A stretch of DNA of 64,000 nt from Sporosarcina luteola (GCF_007991495.1 NZ_BJYL01000026.1:1-64000); one strand, 5' to 3'. Positions 38,463 to 47,546 are shown, counted from the stretch's first letter. Numbers and translations are program-made. The notes: a model not told the origin generated them from the letters alone.

Positions 38463-40502
38463 ATGAAAAAGACTTGTATTTTGTCACCGGACAGACAGCT
38501 GACTGAAGAGGAACAATCGCTTGTCTGGAAAAAGCCGCCTTCACATATTGAAAGTGAAGCAGAAAAACGAATATATGAAGAAATCGTACGAAATTGGAAT
38601 TACGGTGAAATGAAAATTAGCACCATTTTGCTGGAGGGGGATGCTGGTTCGGGAAAAACCCAGATTGCCAAAGCTTTATCTTCTGATTTTAACCTGCCTT
38701 ATACGAAAGTAACCTGTTTTGCAGATATGGATAAATCTGATGTCCTGGGTTCGATTCTTCCGGTGCTGTCAGAGGAAGATGGTAATTCAGATAAGGTTGA
38801 ATATCGTTATTATCCTTCTGAAATTGTTCGTGCATATGAAAATGGATGGCTCTTGGAGATTCAGGAACCGACGGTGATTCGGGATGCCGCTGTTTTAATG
38901 GCGCTAAATTCCGCATTAGAACCAGATGGCAGTCTAAACTTGCCAACTCGTATCGCGCATCGTCACCCTGATTTTATTGCGGTTATCACAACAAACCGCG
39001 GTTACAATGGCTTCCGGCCCTTAAATGAGGCTTTGCGAGATCGAGTGCAGCATGCAGAAAAACTAGATTTACCGCCTAAAGAAGTGATGATGGAGCGGGC
39101 TAAAGCTAAGACCGGTTATGAATCTGAACCTGTACTATCTCTTTTAGCTGAAACGATTATGGTGCTGGATGAGACAGCGCGCGCCAATGCCATTAAAGGT
39201 GTGGCTGGTATGCGTTCTTATATCTTTTGGGTGGATGCCGTTCAAAGTGGTGCCTCAATCCAAAAAAGTTTATATTATAAGGTATTATACAAAATCACGA
39301 CCGATCCACAGGAGCTTGTTATTTTAGAGCAGGCACTGGCTAGTCATGGCTTGACAGAAAAGCTTGAGGAAATGGATCACATCTGTCAATCGCAACAAGA
39401 CGGAGAAAATCCTGAAGTAATGGAACTCAATATTTCCGTAAATGGAGAATTCTCTACTAAGACAGATCAAGCTGATAAAAATGCGGTGCGTCTGAGAAAA
39501 TCAGAAGACAGTGAGGGGCATTCTGATACGAGTCGTGATGAAAATACTGATATTCCAAGCAATGATAATGGAGAAAATGGCACTCCATTCTATCATAAGC
39601 TCGATAAATCAGATACAAACGAATTACAAAAAAAAGAATTTCGTAAGCAGTTGAACAGGGAAGCACGGCAAAGTGTTCAAGGAAGTGTCCAAGAAGATAT
39701 TAAGTTGATTGTCCACCGTCTGGAAGTTACCGACCAGAACAGAGAAGAGTATAACCGTATGATGACAACGTTGATGCCAGTTATTTGGGAATTAATCAGA
39801 AAAACAAATCCGCTTTTGGAGCATGAATTATCTGCTGAATTCGCGAAATCACAGTTGTATGGCACAAAATTTTGCGCGGATCAGGTTGCCGCTATGGATT
39901 TTCGCACGTTTGCCCGCAAGCGTCCTCCTGAGGAAGAACCCTCTATTGCGGTTGCTCTCAGGATTGATGAATCGGCTTCAATGTCAGCCTTTGGCCGATT
40001 AGAAGCTGCAAAACAAGCTGCTGTTGCTTTATATGAATTTTGCACAGGATGCGGTATTCCAATCATGGTCTACGGGGACACTGCAGATCGCTCCAAAATG
40101 GAGCAAATGTCCATTTATGCCTATACAGACTTTGAAAGTAAAGATCCCGATGAAAAATATTCTCTAATGAACATTCAAGCTCGCAGTAACAATCGAGATG
40201 GGATGGCACTAAGGATTATTTCTGAAAGGTTGCTAAAAGCCCGTCAAAAGACTAAATTCATAATCAGCATCAGTGACGGACAGCCTAAAGCGATGCCTGA
40301 TTATACCGGTGCAAAGGCCAAGAATGATATGATAGAGACATTGCAGGAATTTAGAAAAAAAGGCATCCAGTTCCTAGCTGCAGCTATTGGACAAGATAAG
40401 GACTCGATCCGTGATCTTTACGGCGCTGAAAACACACTGGATATTACCGATTTAAAACAGCTTCCAGCACGGTTGGTTCAAGTGATCGCAAGACTCCTAT
40501 AG
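38463..40502 (+). CDS. AAA+ (MoxR/CobS-like) ATPase fused to a VWA domain
   Basis: A 679-residue fusion. Residues about 30-290 form a MoxR/CobS-like AAA+ module: Walker A GDAGSGKT (about 60-66), Walker B-like LLEIQEP, sensor VITTN and an arginine-finger region EALRDRVQHAEK. Residues about 320-400 are acidic and low in complexity. A CobT/BchD-like VWA domain follows, with the MIDAS motif DESASMS (about 500) and ISDGQPKA. Such pairs act as metal-insertion or protein-remodelling machines; here both are on one chain and no client is nearby. ATG 38463 has GGAG 11 nt upstream; the GTG at 38451 overlaps that site. Confidence 0.8.
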   Translation: MKKTCILSPDRQLTEEEQSLVWKKPPSHIESEAEKRIYEEIVRNWNYGEMKISTILLEGDAGSGKTQIAKALSSDFNLPYTKVTCFADMDKSDVLGSILPVLSEEDGNSDKVEYRYYPSEIVRAYENGWLLEIQEPTVIRDAAVLMALNSALEPDGSLNLPTRIAHRHPDFIAVITTNRGYNGFRPLNEALRDRVQHAEKLDLPPKEVMMERAKAKTGYESEPVLSLLAETIMVLDETARANAIKGVAGMRSYIFWVDAVQSGASIQKSLYYKVLYKITTDPQELVILEQALASHGLTEKLEEMDHICQSQQDGENPEVMELNISVNGEFSTKTDQADKNAVRLRKSEDSEGHSDTSRDENTDIPSNDNGENGTPFYHKLDKSDTNELQKKEFRKQLNREARQSVQGSVQEDIKLIVHRLEVTDQNREEYNRMMTTLMPVIWELIRKTNPLLEHELSAEFAKSQLYGTKFCADQVAAMDFRTFARKRPPEEEPSIAVALRIDESASMSAFGRLEAAKQAAVALYEFCTGCGIPIMVYGDTADRSKMEQMSIYAYTDFESKDPDEKYSLMNIQARSNNRDGMALRIISERLLKARQKTKFIISISDGQPKAMPDYTGAKAKNDMIETLQEFRKKGIQFLAAAIGQDKDSIRDLYGAENTLDITDLKQLPARLVQVIARLL

Positions 40503-40534
40503 TTTGAAATATACACAGGTATGGTGGTGGCGAA

Positions 40535-41137
40535 ATGGACACTGTGAAGATAGGTAAATTAATTGCCGAACTCCGAAAGGAAAAAAATCTTACACAAAAA
40601 AATATAGCAGATGAGTTAGGCGTTCAAAGTAAAACCGTTTCTAAATGGGAATGTGGTTTAGGGTGTCCAGATTTATCTCTGTGGCCGGGGCTGTCTGATA
40701 TTTTAGGTGTTGATATCATCCAGATGATGGAGGGTGAAATCACGCCAAATAAGCCAGATGTCGGGAATATTGATAGGGTTCGATTTTATGTTTGTCCTTC
40801 CTGTGGCAATATTTTGATCAGCACAGGAAGTGCCTCTATTTTCTGCTGTGGGAAAAAGTTGGAATATATATTGCCGATGGGTTCAGCTGAAGCAATTAAA
40901 ATTACAGTAGAGGAAATGGATACAGATTACTATATCACTTTTGAGCATCCGATGACGAAAGAACATTATATTTCTTTTGTTGCATTAGTGAAAAGCGACA
41001 GAGTGTTTTTTAACCGCCTCTATCCGGAACAAAGTCCAACGACCAGGTTTCCGATAATAGCGGGTGGGAAACTATATATTTATTGCGTTAAAGATGGCTT
41101 ATCGGTCTATTCAGGTATTAGTCACGCGAAACTGTGA
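40535..41137 (+). CDS. HTH (XRE) regulator with a desulfoferrodoxin-like domain
   Basis: A 200-residue protein. Residues about 7-60 form an XRE helix-turn-helix (NLTQKNIADELGVQSKTVSKWE). Residues about 83-110 have a desulforedoxin-like CPSC...CC arrangement (Cys87, 90, 104, 105) that could bind iron or zinc. Residues about 130-190 match the superoxide-reductase fold: EHPMTKEHYISF carries two of the expected His, and Cys184 is present, but the usual CxxH His is Asp. It could be a redox- or metal-sensing regulator. It lies 32 nt after the AAA/VWA gene, likely in the same unit. Confidence 0.78.
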   Translation: MDTVKIGKLIAELRKEKNLTQKNIADELGVQSKTVSKWECGLGCPDLSLWPGLSDILGVDIIQMMEGEITPNKPDVGNIDRVRFYVCPSCGNILISTGSASIFCCGKKLEYILPMGSAEAIKITVEEMDTDYYITFEHPMTKEHYISFVALVKSDRVFFNRLYPEQSPTTRFPIIAGGKLYIYCVKDGLSVYSGISHAKL

Positions 41138-41299
41138 ATGCACAGTCTGCTATTTTTTTTAGAGTTGGATTAGTCTGAGTGGATGATGCTACAAAACTGA
41201 TAAAAAAGGGACAACAAATTCGTGTACATGGAACAGAAAGGTATATCATCTATTTACAAACCACAAACTAGATATACAGAACTATGGAGGAATTTAAGA

Positions 41300-42196
41300 T
41301 TGAACAAACATGATGTTAAAAAAATTGCACTGCACGAAGGATTAGATATTGTAGAAGAAACATTAAAAATTAATGAGTCGGGTGTCGATTTTAGAGTCGC
41401 ACATGCAGAGGATGTTAATGGTGATAAGTGGATTTTAAGAATGCCACGTCAAAAAGAATCGATGCGACACGCGCTACGAGAGAAAAAAGCGTTAGATATA
41501 CTTAATAACCTTGTCAGCTTTGAAGTTCCTGATTGGTCTATCTTTTCAGAGGGCTTAATTGCTTATAAACAATTAAGTGGAGTTCCTGCTGCAACAATCG
41601 ATGTTGAACGACAAGCCTATATATGGAGCTTTGACGAAATCAATGCACCATCCGAATATTATTACTCACTAGGAAAAACACTGGCAGAGTTACACTCACT
41701 GCCCCAACAGGAATTTGTAAATATCGGAGTTGAAATTCTTAGTGCAAATGAGTTAAGAGCCTCTATGAAACAGCGGATGAACCGTGTGAAAGAAAAATAT
41801 CATGTCAATCCAAATTTATGGGACCGCTGGCAAGCATGGCTAGCAGATGAGTCTTTTTGGCCGTCTCATGTAGGGATAAGGCATGGAGATTTGCATCCAG
41901 GCCATATCCTTATTGATAAAAACAATCATGTCAAAGGGTTAATTGATTGGACAGAAGTGGGGATTGGTGATGTGTCTGTAGATTTCTTATCGCACCAACT
42001 ACTTTTTGAGAAAGAGGGACTGAAAAAGTTAATTGACGCTTATGATAATGCTGGAGGCAAAACCTGGCCAAGAATGGCTGAACATATTGTTGAATTATTA
42101 ACAACGAGTGGCATCACTGTTGCTGAATACGCACAAGTATCAGGTTTGAAAGACATGGAAGAGGCAGCAAGACATATGCTTGAAAGTGAAAGTTAA
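41300..42196 (+). CDS. Macrolide 2'-phosphotransferase-like enzyme
   Basis: A 298-residue kinase of the aminoglycoside/macrolide phosphotransferase fold, closest in my memory to Mph-type enzymes that inactivate erythromycin-class drugs. Supporting stretches are INESGVDFRVA, WILRMPR, YKQLSGVPAATID, the catalytic HGDLHPGHILID (about 217-228), the metal-binding IDWTEVGIGD and ISVAEYA-like end. TTG 41300 follows GGAGGAA by about 8 nt and matches the family N-terminus; the GTG at 41222 has no good site. Resistance is inferred from family membership only. Confidence 0.85.
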   Translation: MNKHDVKKIALHEGLDIVEETLKINESGVDFRVAHAEDVNGDKWILRMPRQKESMRHALREKKALDILNNLVSFEVPDWSIFSEGLIAYKQLSGVPAATIDVERQAYIWSFDEINAPSEYYYSLGKTLAELHSLPQQEFVNIGVEILSANELRASMKQRMNRVKEKYHVNPNLWDRWQAWLADESFWPSHVGIRHGDLHPGHILIDKNNHVKGLIDWTEVGIGDVSVDFLSHQLLFEKEGLKKLIDAYDNAGGKTWPRMAEHIVELLTTSGITVAEYAQVSGLKDMEEAARHMLESES

Positions 42197-42228
42197 TAGA
42201 ATATATTATTGATTTTTGGAAAATCAAA

Positions 42229-42256
42229 GAAGGCCGATCAAATGTGATCGGCCTTC
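42229..42256. terminator. Bidirectional terminator between the mph-like gene and phnE
   Basis: A perfect 12-bp stem (GAAGGCCGATCA with TGATCGGCCTTC) with a 4-nt loop lies between convergent genes, with T-rich flanks on both strands. Confidence 0.88.
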
Positions 42257-42260
42257 TGCT

Positions 42261-43067
42261 TTATCCTCTAACAATCTTATTACGAATTTTATTTGAGAAA
42301 AATTCAATGAGTAAGATCAATACCATCAATCCAATTAAAATGGAACCAACCTCAGACCATTTATAGCCATTCATTGCAAAAATCAATGGAGCACCGATAC
42401 CGCCCGCTCCAACTAAACCTAGGATGGCAGCATCACGTAAGTTCATATCAAAACGGTAGATGGCAACTGACAAGAACATCGCAGATAACTGCGGGATGAT
42501 CCCGTATCGAATCTTTTCAAAAGTTGTACATCCGATTGACTCAAGTGATTCCAGTATATTGACTTCCAAGTCCTCAATGATATCTACAAATAGCTTGGAA
42601 AGCATACCAATTGAAGTTAATGCCATTGTCAAAACTCCGGCAAAAGGACCCGGTCCTGTTACACGAATAAACATTAAACCGTATACAATTGCAGGAATCG
42701 TACGGACGAAAATCAATAGCAAACGAATGATGAAAGCAATCGGCTTTGGAACAATGTTTGATGCCGACAAAAAGGCAAGAGGGATTGCCAATATGGCTCC
42801 AACGATCGTTCCTAAAAAGGCAATAGCCATTGTTTCGAGTAGCAAGTAAGGGACACCATTTGTGTTGAATGTGAAGAGTAAATCAGTATTGGGAGTTACA
42901 ATCCCATGTAAAATGTTCTTGGCAATATCCACACCGTTGCTAGTGAAATTGGATAAATCAACTGCGGTTAAAGACCACATGAGAAAGACGATTACAATAA
43001 CAGCAGTGATCACATTTTGGACAATACGTTTCGGTTCGTTTAAAAGTTGCTTTTCGACAGTGTTCAT
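42261..43067 (-). CDS. phnE: PhnE-type ABC transporter permease (second copy)
   Basis: A 268-residue inner-membrane permease with about five or six spans and the binding-protein-dependent transport motif (ESLESIGCTTFEKIRYGIIPQ, the EAA loop that contacts the ATPase). The LVGAGGIGAPL stretch is typical of PhnE. ATG 43067 follows AAAGGTGG by about 5 nt; the GTG nine bases earlier lies inside that site. It is the last gene of phnD-phnC-phnE-phnE and ends next to a bidirectional terminator. Confidence 0.9.
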   Translation of the reverse strand: MNTVEKQLLNEPKRIVQNVITAVIVIVFLMWSLTAVDLSNFTSNGVDIAKNILHGIVTPNTDLLFTFNTNGVPYLLLETMAIAFLGTIVGAILAIPLAFLSASNIVPKPIAFIIRLLLIFVRTIPAIVYGLMFIRVTGPGPFAGVLTMALTSIGMLSKLFVDIIEDLEVNILESLESIGCTTFEKIRYGIIPQLSAMFLSVAIYRFDMNLRDAAILGLVGAGGIGAPLIFAMNGYKWSEVGSILIGLMVLILLIEFFSNKIRNKIVRG

Positions 43068-43078
43068 TGTGACCACCT

Positions 43079-43882
43079 TTACAATAATTTCTTTCGTAAG
43101 TATTCACTAGCGTTTTCAATGATGAAAACAGCGACCGCAAGTAAAAGTAAAATCATCCCGACATTTGCATAATTCCGCCATCCAAGGCTTTCATTGAGCA
43201 ATAAGCCGATACCGCCCGCTCCGACGTATCCTAAGATAGCAGCATAACGTACATTTCCCTCGAAACAAAAGATGGAGTTCGAGAGATAGTTCGGCATGAT
43301 TTGTGGCATTATCGCATATCGAAATGCTGAAAAGGTCGAGTGACCCATCGACTGCATCGCCTCAAACGCCTTTAAATCTGCGTTTTCAATCTGCTCATAC
43401 AAAAGCTTCCCGACATAGGCAATCGTAAAGAGAAAAATAGCAACAGTACCTGCCATTGTTCCAATGCCGAAGATAAACGTCGCAATTAAGGCAGCAACAA
43501 GTGTAGGCAATGTGCGCAATAAGCTTAAAATAAATTTGGTTGCTGTAACTACAAATTGATTTTTACCAATATTAGATGATGCGAAATAGGCAAGCGGCAG
43601 TGCAAAAACAGACCCCAATAAAGAACCTAATAACGACATTTTAATCGTGTCAAAAAGGGGTTGCCAGAGTTTATTTAGATAATTCCAGTTCGGTGGAATC
43701 ATGTCGCCGATAATCACCCAAAACTGACCGATTCGTTTCGTTAAAATCTGCAAATCAAAACCAGTGATTTGAACAGAATAATAGAAGCAAATGAGTAAAG
43801 CCAAAATAATCCAGGGAGCTTTTGAGCGTTTAAAAGGAACAATTTTACCGTTTGGCAATGTAATTGATTTTGCTTTTAACAT
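43079..43882 (-). CDS. phnE: PhnE-type ABC transporter permease (first copy)
   Basis: A 267-residue permease paralogous to its downstream neighbour, with the EAA loop EAMQSMGHSTFSAFRYAIMPQ and YVGAGGIGLLL. The two permeases probably form a heterodimer in the membrane. I choose ATG 43882, just after the phnC stop. A TTG two codons earlier, overlapping that stop, is an alternative. The hydrophobic N-terminal span follows a basic KIVPFKRSKAP stretch. Confidence 0.9.
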   Translation of the reverse strand: MLKAKSITLPNGKIVPFKRSKAPWIILALLICFYYSVQITGFDLQILTKRIGQFWVIIGDMIPPNWNYLNKLWQPLFDTIKMSLLGSLLGSVFALPLAYFASSNIGKNQFVVTATKFILSLLRTLPTLVAALIATFIFGIGTMAGTVAIFLFTIAYVGKLLYEQIENADLKAFEAMQSMGHSTFSAFRYAIMPQIMPNYLSNSIFCFEGNVRYAAILGYVGAGGIGLLLNESLGWRNYANVGMILLLLAVAVFIIENASEYLRKKLL

Positions 43883-43884
43883 GT

Positions 43885-44646
43885 TCAATTACCCGTCAGC
43901 TCCTCTTCAAGCTTTCCGTTATAGATGTGATCCAGGATTTCGTCCGTCACTTCACTCGCCGGTCCGTCATATACAATTTCACCACTTCGAATACCAACGA
44001 TGCGTGTAGCGTATTCCAACGCTAAATCTACGTGGTGAATGTTTATAATGACTGTCATATTCATTTCCTTATTGATTCGTTGGAAATCTGTCATTACTTG
44101 CTTCGCTGTTATCGGGTCAAGTGATGCAACTGGTTCATCCGCCAGGATAATGCTTGGTTTTTGAGCTAATGTCCGAGCTAACGCAACACGTTGTTGCTGA
44201 CCGCCGGATAGCTGATCGACACGGATAAAAGCTTTGTCTAAAATATTCATTCGATCCAGTGCTTCCAATGCTTCAATTTTTTGCTGTTTCGTATATAAGC
44301 CTAGGACTTTTCGCCACATCGGCATATCGGGGACAAACGAGACAAGGACATTTTTTAATGAGGAAATACGATTAACGAGGTTAAATGATTGGAAAATCAT
44401 TCCGATTCCCCTGCGAAGATTTCGAATTTCACTACCTTTAAGTTTCGAAACTTCTACATCATTCACCAGTAAAGAGCCCGTTGAAATATCGTGCATCCTG
44501 TTTACACAACGGAGGAGGGTGGATTTTCCGGCTCCGGATAGCCCGATGACTGCAACATATTCCCCTTGGTCAATGGTTAAATTGATATCTTTTAACGCAA
44601 CATAGCCATTGTCGTATTTTTTCTGTACATTTTGGAATTTTATCAT
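43885..44646 (-). CDS. phnC: Phosphonate-type ABC transporter ATPase
   Basis: A 253-residue ATPase with Walker A GLSGAGKST (about 35-43), the Q-loop IFQSFNL, signature LSGGQQQR (about 144-151), Walker B ILADEP and switch His (NIHH). It energises import by the two PhnE permeases. It lies after phnD, separated by an attenuator-like hairpin, and almost abuts phnE. Confidence 0.93.
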   Translation of the reverse strand: MIKFQNVQKKYDNGYVALKDINLTIDQGEYVAVIGLSGAGKSTLLRCVNRMHDISTGSLLVNDVEVSKLKGSEIRNLRRGIGMIFQSFNLVNRISSLKNVLVSFVPDMPMWRKVLGLYTKQQKIEALEALDRMNILDKAFIRVDQLSGGQQQRVALARTLAQKPSIILADEPVASLDPITAKQVMTDFQRINKEMNMTVIINIHHVDLALEYATRIVGIRSGEIVYDGPASEVTDEILDHIYNGKLEEELTGN

Positions 44647-44668
44647 GCGGAATACACTACCTTTGCTT

Positions 44669-44698
44669 TAAAAAAGGGAACACACAAGATGTCCCCTT
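44669..44698 (-). terminator. Attenuating hairpin between phnD and phnC
   Basis: On the minus strand AAGGGGACA pairs with TGTTCCCTT (one wobble) and is followed by six T residues. Partial termination here would give more binding protein than transporter, a common arrangement. Confidence 0.7.
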
Positions 44699-44713
44699 CT
44701 TTATTGAATTTAT

Positions 44714-45754
44714 TTAGTTAGAACTAAGTTCTTGCACTAACTTCTGTGCTTTACGTTCATTGTCGTAATCGGAGTCTTTTGCTTCTTGGTAACCGTCATG
44801 GCTATAAATAGCAATGACTGCTTTACCTTCTTCAGAGTTACCGATATTGATAAATGCTTTTTGAAGAGCTGCTTTCAAGTCGTCATTCATAATCTCGGAG
44901 TTCTTGCTAACACTGACTGTATCATTGTAGATTGCAGGCATTACACCAATGACGTTTGTTTCATCCCAGATTGTTGTGGAACGGCCAAACTCAGAAGTCC
45001 ACTTGTCCTCAAAGTCAATACGTGCATCAGCATAAGTGACAAGTACATCTGTTTGACCAGTAGCTAGACGGGCAAATGCACTTCCGTATGAATCTGCTTG
45101 AACGACTTTAGACAGGTCCGTAATCGTTTTTCCAAAGTTTTCATCTAACCATAATGCTGGATAAATATAACCAGCTGGAGAAGAAGAGGACATAACATTC
45201 CAGTTAACATTGTCTAAGTCGTCAAATGTTAATTTTTCACCGTTGTTTACTTTTTCAGCAAGCGCTTGACCTTTTTCAGAAGGACCGGCAATTAGAAGTG
45301 CACGGTAAGAGTTTGCTTGTACTTCTGATTTTTCAGTCGGCTTGTTTTTATTCCATTCAGCAGGATCGTCAGAGTCAAGACTTAAACCTGCGCGCGTAGC
45401 TGTCAAGATGACTTCCGCACCATCATCATAAAGCACATACGTCCCACCAGGAATTAAACCGATATCTGTAGTGCCAGCGGATAGTGCTTCACCAACAGCT
45501 TCATAGTTTGTTCCTACTGTGATCTCGACTTTATTGACGTCATAGCCTTGTTCAGTAAGCTCTGCTTTCAATAGTTCTTTAAGTGGTTCAGTTGCTGTAA
45601 TAATTTCTTCAGGGTCACGAGATGGGACGAAAGCAATGGAAAGTTTGTCGATTGTCTTGTCGTCTGTATCGTCCTTGGCATTTTTGTCAGAGCCACATGC
45701 AGCAAGGGAAATTCCCATTACTAATACAAGCATTAATGTAAGTATTTTTTTCAT
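44714..45754 (-). CDS. phnD: Phosphonate/phosphate/phosphite-type substrate-binding lipoprotein
   Basis: A 346-residue lipoprotein with a signal peptide and lipobox SLAAC (Cys about 20), followed by a PhnD-type periplasmic-binding fold (SIAFVPSRDPEEI, GTTDIGLIPGGTY, MSSSSPAGYIYPALWLDENFG, TDVLVTYADAR). It would capture the substrate outside the cell. GGAGGG lies 8 nt before the ATG. TATACT (45786-45791, minus strand) is a possible -10. No phosphonate-breaking enzymes are nearby, so the real ligand may be a phosphate ester. Confidence 0.9.
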   Translation of the reverse strand: MKKILTLMLVLVMGISLAACGSDKNAKDDTDDKTIDKLSIAFVPSRDPEEIITATEPLKELLKAELTEQGYDVNKVEITVGTNYEAVGEALSAGTTDIGLIPGGTYVLYDDGAEVILTATRAGLSLDSDDPAEWNKNKPTEKSEVQANSYRALLIAGPSEKGQALAEKVNNGEKLTFDDLDNVNWNVMSSSSPAGYIYPALWLDENFGKTITDLSKVVQADSYGSAFARLATGQTDVLVTYADARIDFEDKWTSEFGRSTTIWDETNVIGVMPAIYNDTVSVSKNSEIMNDDLKAALQKAFINIGNSEEGKAVIAIYSHDGYQEAKDSDYDNERKAQKLVQELSSN

Positions 45755-45884
45755 AATAACCCTCCTAAAGTTTTCACACTAGACCAGTATAAATTGTTTT
45801 GCTAGAATTGGGTAGTAAAAATTTCGTCTTTTCATATTGTATTTATTATGTATTATCTGTAAAATGCTGAAATTGAGGTGCAAC

Positions 45885-47423
45885 ATGAAGAAAATTTCTG
45901 TTTTAGTCACTAGTGATGTTCATGGATATATTATGCCAACTGACTTTTCTCGTGATCTGGATTTACCATTGGGATTAGGAAAAATTGCAACAGTTATTGA
46001 GGAAGAACGGAAACGTAACAGCGTTTTATTAGTAGAAAATGGTGATTTCATTCAGGGGAGTCCTTTAACCTACTACGAACAAAGTTTTAAAAATGGAGAG
46101 AGTAATTCAGTGATTCGTTTGGCGAATGCGCTGAACTATGATGTAGCTGTATTTGGGAATCACGAATTCAACTTCGGGTTGCCTGTACTAACTAAAGTCG
46201 TTGAAGAATCCAATCATCCGTGGCTTGCCGCCAACATCCGTTGGGAGGATGGAACGTTCTTCACAAAGCCTTCAATTATTAAAGAAATTGATGGCGTGAG
46301 GATTGCTATTGTAGGCGTGACGACACAGTTCGTTCCAATTTGGGAAGATGCTAGCAGAATAGAAGGACTTGTCTTTGAAGATGCTTTTGAAGCTGCAAAA
46401 AGAGAAGTCGAATGGTTACATGCCAATCATCAAATTGATGTTATGATGATTGCCTATCACGGAGGATTTGAAAGTGATCTAGAAACAGGCGAAACACTTG
46501 AAAGGTCAGGGGAGAACGTAGGCTATAAAATCTGTAAGGATATTGAGGGCGTAGATGTTGTAATTACAGGCCATCAACATCGTGAGATTGCCCAGCATCT
46601 ATTCGGCAAGGCGATCGTGCAGCCGGGTACAAAAGGAGTATGCCTAGGTAAAATTGAACTGACAATAAATGAAAACGGTACATTAGAAAAAACTGAACCG
46701 TCTCTCATCAATGTGAATGATGTTCCATTGAACGATGCGGTAAAAGATCTAATAACACCTATTCATAATGAAACGGAGATTTGGCTTGATCAAAGCATCG
46801 GTAAAATAGAAGGGGATATGATCATTGATAGCCCTTTTCACGCCAGATTACATGGCCATCCGTATGTTGATTTTATTAACCGTGTTCAAAATGAAGCCGG
46901 TGGGACGTCTATTTCCTGCATGGCGATCTTTAATGATATTTGCCAAGGATTCAATCCTAATGTAACGATGCGGGATATCGTGACGAACTATATCTTTCCG
47001 AATACATTAAAGGTATTGAAAGTGAAAGGTGAATACATTGTTAAAGCGCTTGAACAATCAGCAACGTATTTTACTTTAGTAGATGGCCAGCCCGTAGTTT
47101 CGGACGCTTTTCGTATACCGAAAGAAGAGCCGTATAACTATGATCTTTGGAGCGGAGTCGACTATACAATCGATTTACGCAAACCCAAAGGAAACCGTGT
47201 GGTAGAAGTGTTGTATAATGGACAACCTTTACAGGCGGACGAAACGTATGAAGTCGTTATGAACAATTACAGAGCGACCGGAGCGGGGAATTTTGACTAC
47301 TTTAGGGATTGTCCTGTTGTAAAAGATATACAGACGGATATGACAGAACTAATAGCAGATTATCTTGTCAAACACGGAACGGTTCACGCGAAACAGATGG
47401 ATAACATGAAAATCGTATGGTAA
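45885..47423 (+). CDS. 5'-nucleotidase/2',3'-cyclic phosphodiesterase family protein, cytoplasmic
   Basis: A 512-residue bifunctional metallophosphatase. The N-terminal calcineurin-like domain has the dinuclear metal motifs TSDVHG, NGDFIQGS, GNHEFNFG, YHGG and GHQHR. The C-terminal 5'-nucleotidase domain has CQGFNPNVTMRDIV and NNYRATGAGNFDYF. No signal peptide is present from ATG 45885 (GAGGTG 5 nt upstream), so it acts inside the cell. The earlier in-frame ATG at 45837 lacks a site. It is divergent from the PhnDCEE importer and probably handles what that system imports. Confidence 0.85.
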   Translation: MKKISVLVTSDVHGYIMPTDFSRDLDLPLGLGKIATVIEEERKRNSVLLVENGDFIQGSPLTYYEQSFKNGESNSVIRLANALNYDVAVFGNHEFNFGLPVLTKVVEESNHPWLAANIRWEDGTFFTKPSIIKEIDGVRIAIVGVTTQFVPIWEDASRIEGLVFEDAFEAAKREVEWLHANHQIDVMMIAYHGGFESDLETGETLERSGENVGYKICKDIEGVDVVITGHQHREIAQHLFGKAIVQPGTKGVCLGKIELTINENGTLEKTEPSLINVNDVPLNDAVKDLITPIHNETEIWLDQSIGKIEGDMIIDSPFHARLHGHPYVDFINRVQNEAGGTSISCMAIFNDICQGFNPNVTMRDIVTNYIFPNTLKVLKVKGEYIVKALEQSATYFTLVDGQPVVSDAFRIPKEEPYNYDLWSGVDYTIDLRKPKGNRVVEVLYNGQPLQADETYEVVMNNYRATGAGNFDYFRDCPVVKDIQTDMTELIADYLVKHGTVHAKQMDNMKIVW

Positions 47424-47504
47424 CTGCCAGTTAAGTTGGGAGTAGGTATGGTTAGGTGGTTTATCGTTTGTAGTGGTTGACCCAATATATTTTAGATTAT
47501 TGAT

Positions 47505-47546
47505 ATTCGTCAAATGCGTATGGCTGCGTGTTTGGCGAATTTTTTT
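47505..47546 (+). terminator. Terminator after the 5'-nucleotidase gene
   Basis: ATTCGTCAAA pairs with TTTGGCGAAT (one wobble) and is followed by seven T residues, about 80 nt after the stop. Confidence 0.82.

Noticed and set aside
37740..42200. Prophage or integrative element
   Set aside because: No integrase, attachment repeats, structural phage genes or tRNA target are visible; only an accessory segment is supported.
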